This document shows, piece after piece, positions 60,395-64,000 of a stretch of 64,000 bases of DNA. A program made the position numbers and the translations under genes. The first letter of the stretch is position 1; every line of letters starts with the position of its first letter. The DNA is from Lutjanus erythropterus. Its lineage: Eukaryota > Chordata > Actinopteri > Lutjaniformes > Lutjanidae. The notes under the pieces were generated by a model. That model was given only the letters and a program-made list of their open reading frames with translations, had not been told where the DNA came from and did not search any database. The DNA lies in contig CM034603.1 in assembly GCA_020091685.1 (NCBI GenBank), forward strand, positions 4,965,848 to 5,029,847, given 5' to 3'.

Positions 60395-60830
60395 TTAAAA
60401 GGACAGAACACACAAAACTAAAAAAATATGTTTCCCCCTGCTATTTATCCATCTAGACTGTTTTGGTGTGAGTTGCAGAGTTGAGAGACATCAGCTATAG
60501 AAATGTCTGCCTTCTCTCCAGTTTAATGGGGCTACACGCCACTACTTTCTTTCTAATAGATTCTATAGTTGTTCTGGTAGATTCTACTCCTGAAAAAAGT
60601 AGTTCCTACAGGAAACTGCTCACCACAAGGTCTGTGGATTATCCTGAGTAACGGAGTCATGATTTTTTGAAAGAGACACTGGTTTTGAATTTTTCAAATG
60701 TATTTTTGGTGCTTTTTAGTCCCATTATATTGGAGAGACTGCAGAAGTCTCTACAGCCGATATCTGCAAAACTCTGCAAATTACACCAAAACTATCTAGA
60801 TGGATAAATAACACTGAAGTGTCTCTTTAA
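60395..60830. mobile_element. TTAA-flanked miniature element (family A)
   Basis: It starts TTAAAAGGACAGAACAC and ends AGTGTCTCTTTAA. CTATTTATCCATCTAGAC on the left is mirrored by CTATCTAGATGGATAAATAA on the right. The centre has CTACTTTCTTTCTAATAGAT and AGTAGTTCCTACAGGAAACT. Confidence 0.8.
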
Positions 60831-61072
60831 GAAATTTAAGAATATCCCAGTAGGGATCATTAAAGTTTTATTTCATCTTATTCTGATTTATTTAATTGAA
60901 CCTGGTGCAAAGGTTATTGTTAAAACAATCTATTTCATCAATCTATTCTATTTTAATTTTTATAAAGTCTATTTTCAGTCTAAAGAATGCTGGAATAAAA
61001 TAAACATCAAATAATACACATCAAATGTAAATCCTACTCTACCAAGTCTAGCCACGAGAGAGAGACTCTGTA

Positions 61073-61100
61073 GTGTGTGTGTGTGTGTGTGTGTGTGTGT
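61073..61100 (+). repeat. (GT)n microsatellite
   Basis: Fourteen TG units. Confidence 0.95.
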
Positions 61101-61651
61101 CCATCCATTCCTGGGGTGCAGTGGAGCATCCAGGGAGCTGATAGGAGCTGAAGTGTAATTGTGTCAGAGCAAAGAGCCAGAAAATACAGAGAGACAGACA
61201 GATAGATAGAGACAGGAAGAGAGAGACAGAGAGAGTTCCCCCCATCATCCTGAACTTAGCTAAATGTCATCCATCAAGGCATTTTACTATTCTCTACTTC
61301 AGTCTGCTGCACACACAATATTTCTGTTTGACTCACCAGGCCTCCTCCCACCTGCATCACATGTTCCATTATCAAGGCTGCAGCTGGTGCTGCATGGACT
61401 CATTACCATTTATACATGTGTTTGATTAACAGATTCATCAAATAATAATACAACTAATACTGAAATAGAAACCGTCTGTGTAGATTTGTTAAGTAGGTTG
61501 CTTCACACTCACACATATTCACACATGAAAGGGGCCCAGCTCAACCACAGTCTTATCTGTTGGACAGCAGGTCTGAGATTAAATGGCTTGCTCATGGGCT
61601 CCCCACCAGTTATAATCTGAGACAGGACACGTCTGTTGCTACACTTAACCA

Positions 61652-61845
61652 CAGAGGCAGGAACAAACGAAGTACAGATACTTAGTTACTGTACTTAAGT
61701 AGATTTTCAAGGTATCTATATTTTATTTGTGTGTGTATTTTTCACACAGCTTTTTACTTTTACTTCCTACACTTTAAAATAAATATCTTTCTAGTCCTTA
61801 CATTTTCAAAACAGGCTCATTACTGTAGCTTTAATGCAAGATGGA
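61652..61845 (+). mobile_element. Left end of the 'CAGAGGTGGGAAGTA' miniature transposon
   Basis: CAGAGGCAGGAACAAACGAA then GTACAGATACTTAGTTACTG and TACTTAAGTAGATTTTCAAG, TTTTTACTTTTACTTCC. TACATTTTCAAAACAGGCTC is shared exactly in order with 28148 onward. It runs straight into the minisatellite at 61845. The right end is not found. Confidence 0.7.
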
Positions 61846-62490
61846 AACAACGTAAAAAAATACGTAACAAGACAAAAATGACAAAAGATGTAACAAGATG
61901 AAAAAAGCATTAAAGACGTAACAGGATGAGAACGACAAAACAAGATGAAAATGTGTAAAAGATGTAACAAAATGAAAAGAACTAAAGGATATAACAAGAT
62001 GAATGCAACATAACATGTAACAAGACAAAAATTACGTAACAATACATAACAGACCAATATTACATAAATGACAAAAGACGAAAACAACATAATACATGAC
62101 AAGAAGAAAATGACATAACAAGATGTAACAGCACAAAAACCAACCAACAATATTACTTACATGACATAAGATGAAAATGATGTAACAAGACAAAAACAAC
62201 ATAACAATACACAACAAGATGTAACAAAACTAAAGTGGTGTAAAAAGAGACAAGACGAGAATTATGTAAAAGACACAACGTCATCAAATATGCAACAAGA
62301 CGAAAACAACGCAAAAGATGGAAAAAAAAATCATATAAAAGATGTTGCAAGACAAAAATGACGTAACAAAATCTAACAGCAAAAATGATGTGAAAGAAGT
62401 AACGAGAAGAAAACTACATAAAAGACGAGACAAAAACAATGTCAAAGACATGACAAGAAACAACAGGACCAAACGACAAAAATGACAGAA
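61845..62490 (+). repeat. Degenerate ~28-bp minisatellite (locus 2, largest)
   Basis: About 645 bp of imperfect units (GACAAAAATGACAAAAGATG, TAACAAGATGAAAAAAGC, AAAAATGACGTAACAAAATC). Same unit as 28325-28715 and the reverse of 59940-60362. TGACGTAA, which recurs, is a CRE/bZIP-like word. Confidence 0.88.
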
Positions 62491-62639
62491 AGATTACGGT
62501 GATTAAAGAGTCAAGTTTATCTAAAGAAGAAAAGTAAAGTATCTCATCAACAACAATCATCAACAAAAGATTATCAGTAAGCAAAACTTTGTTTAGTTGA
62601 TTTCAATACTGAAGAGTTTGAGTTTGATTTGTTTGCTTT

Positions 62640-63290
62640 AGCCCCCAAAATGACAAAATCCACCCTGGTTAACACTGCTGTATACTATATTATATATAAT
62701 ATACATTTTATATTATTATGCACATTATTCATCCAGGTATACTGTGCTATTATCTACATATATCTATATATATCTCATACTATATCCTTTGTATATCAGT
62801 GTCTTTATATATCCTTACAGTTTAATGTATGCATACAGTAAATCCTGTACATCCCTACTGTGCAATTATCCAGTGCAATATGTATTTATACAGTGCAATC
62901 ATCCTCTCTAATTATATCTATTCATGCTGCACAACTGTCATGTGAATTTACTGCTTGTATCTCATGGAACAGAATCTCAGTGCAATTACTCTGAACAATT
63001 ATACATATGTATATGTGTATGTTAAAGGCTTCAAAACATCCTGCCAGAGGACTACAGCTGAAATGTATCCAGCTGCTGGCACATTTACAGATGTGTTGAC
63101 TAATGTGTGTTGTCCTTATAGAATAAATTAAATGAAAATAATGGAAAGAATTATATACTTTGTGCATGCTTTTTGATTTGATATTTTATTTGTGTATTAT
63201 TTATCATTCGCTGTTTTTCTACTGCTTCTTTTGATCCTGGAGCTGTGAAGTGAATTTCTCAGTATGGGATAAATGAATTTGTGGTTCCTC
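62640..63290 (+). mobile_element. LINE 3'UTR remnant
   Basis: GCACATTATTCATCCAGGTA, CAGTGCAATATGTATTTATA and GAAGTGAATTTCTCAGTATG then GGATAAATGAATTTG have the composition and order of a fish L2-type LINE 3' region ending in 'TTTC..GGGATAAATGAA'. No reverse transcriptase remains. Confidence 0.45.
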
Positions 63291-63419
63291 TCAGATCTGC
63301 AGAGCCTTTCTGCCTCTTTCAGCTCAGTGTTTTGGTTTTCTGGCCCTAAAAACTCTGCTCTTATCAACCTTGTTTTCAGCAGCAGCTGTTCTCAACAAAA
63401 AAAATGCTTATAAACTCAC

Positions 63420-63800
63420 TGTGTACAGAGTTAGGAACTAGGTAGTGAACATAGTGGAGCATCTTGCAGCTTACAGAACTAGATATCTGGACACCTTGGT
63501 GGCCTTGAGGTCACCACAATGGTTCACACTGTGTTTGATGCATGTCATTCCCTCTGTCTCTTCTTTTGTCTTCTGTCTCCCTGTCATCTCTAAGCTGTCA
63601 ACTATCAAATAAAGGCGTAATTGTGAAAAAACAAACTAACAAACAAACAAACAGGTGGAAAAAGAAGCCAAACTGCTCAGGACTTGGTGAAGACCAAAAC
63701 TGAGCATCTTGCTGATGAGCATCTTTGAGATCTAGTCAACAGAACTGACTGATCACTGTTTGTCCCTGATTTATTCATCAAATGTGACACACAGTGCAAC
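63420..63800 (+). repeat. Dispersed repeat interrupted by a SINE
   Basis: The left part (TAGTGAACATAGTGGAGCAT) and right part (CTTGGTGAAGACCAAAACTG) are continuous in the related copy at 32050-32300 but separated here by the SINE at 63492-63655. Confidence 0.55.
63492..63655 (+). mobile_element. tRNA-derived SINE (copy 3, nested)
   Basis: The eroded head is followed by GATGCATGTCATTCCCTCTG, CCTGTCATCTCTAAGCTGTC, TATCAAATAAAGGCGTAATT and a (CAAA)n tail. The body matches the copies at 14367 and 51266. It is inserted in an older repeat. Confidence 0.65.
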
Positions 63801-64000
63801 TTTAAATTCTAGAAAACAAATGACCAAGAAACATGACATTATTTTATTTTTTATTTATTTTTTTTTTTGATGTACAAAAGTGATGTTCATTCATGTGGCT
63901 GATGGTGTTTAAATGTGTCTCGCAGATCCAGCTCATGTCATACAGTATAGACATTGACCTGTGGACAACCTGTGGTTTCAATTTCAGTATAACAAAAGAA

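Noticed and set aside
61806-62472. Minus-strand hydrophobic frames up to 114 aa
   Set aside because: Array translation of the largest minisatellite.
1-64000. Endogenous retrovirus or other LTR-bearing element
   Set aside because: No paired long terminal repeats, primer-binding site or gag/pol-like frames were recognised anywhere in the window.

Overview
This is vertebrate, almost certainly teleost, nuclear DNA. The genes are intron-split with GT-AG sites, CpG is high only around one promoter, and the rest is AT-rich sequence full of microsatellites, tRNA-derived SINEs, L2-type LINE pieces and many short non-autonomous DNA transposons of kinds common in ray-finned fish. The SINE type points, by inference, to a spiny-rayed (percomorph) fish. 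I recognised no retrovirus, LTR element or other capsid-bearing element.

Two host genes are certain and they are divergent. On the minus strand, 4458-4503 is the first coding exon of RAB2A (MAYAYLFKYIIIGDTG); the rest of that gene lies beyond the left edge, so 1-4457 reads as its first intron. On the plus strand, 12750-35954 carries a complete CA8 (carbonic anhydrase-related protein VIII) in eight coding exons that splice to 846 nt, 281 aa plus stop, with every junction in phase and every intron GT-AG. The first zinc-ligand histidine is arginine (R107), as in other CA8 proteins, so the product should be acatalytic and act as an inhibitor of IP3 receptor 1. CA8 and RAB2A are also divergent neighbours on human chromosome 8, so this is conserved synteny.

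Layout: 1-4457 RAB2A intron; 4504-4690 CpG-rich RAB2A promoter and 5'UTR; 4.7-12.3 kb intergenic DNA with transposon pieces; 12.3-12.75 kb polypurine-rich 5' region of CA8; 12.75-36 kb CA8; 36.1-64 kb a stretch with no recognisable host exon, made of hAT-type and TTAA-flanked miniature elements, LINE and SINE remnants and several minisatellites.

Points worth a second look: two dispersed fragments of a RecQ-like helicase N-terminus ending in a Walker A motif (10.4 and 17.2 kb); a degenerate ~28-bp minisatellite at three places, two of them tied to the same transposon family; a 60-bp minisatellite with a three-unit higher-order period, flanked by a 255-bp direct duplication (47.8-49.0 kb); a LINE 3' end whose tail has grown into a ~490-bp TCATC array (35.2-35.7 kb); and a 61-bp CA repeat starting about 10 nt inside the donor of CA8 exon 3. 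I did not find evidence for a wholly new biological system; the unusual content is in repeat architecture.
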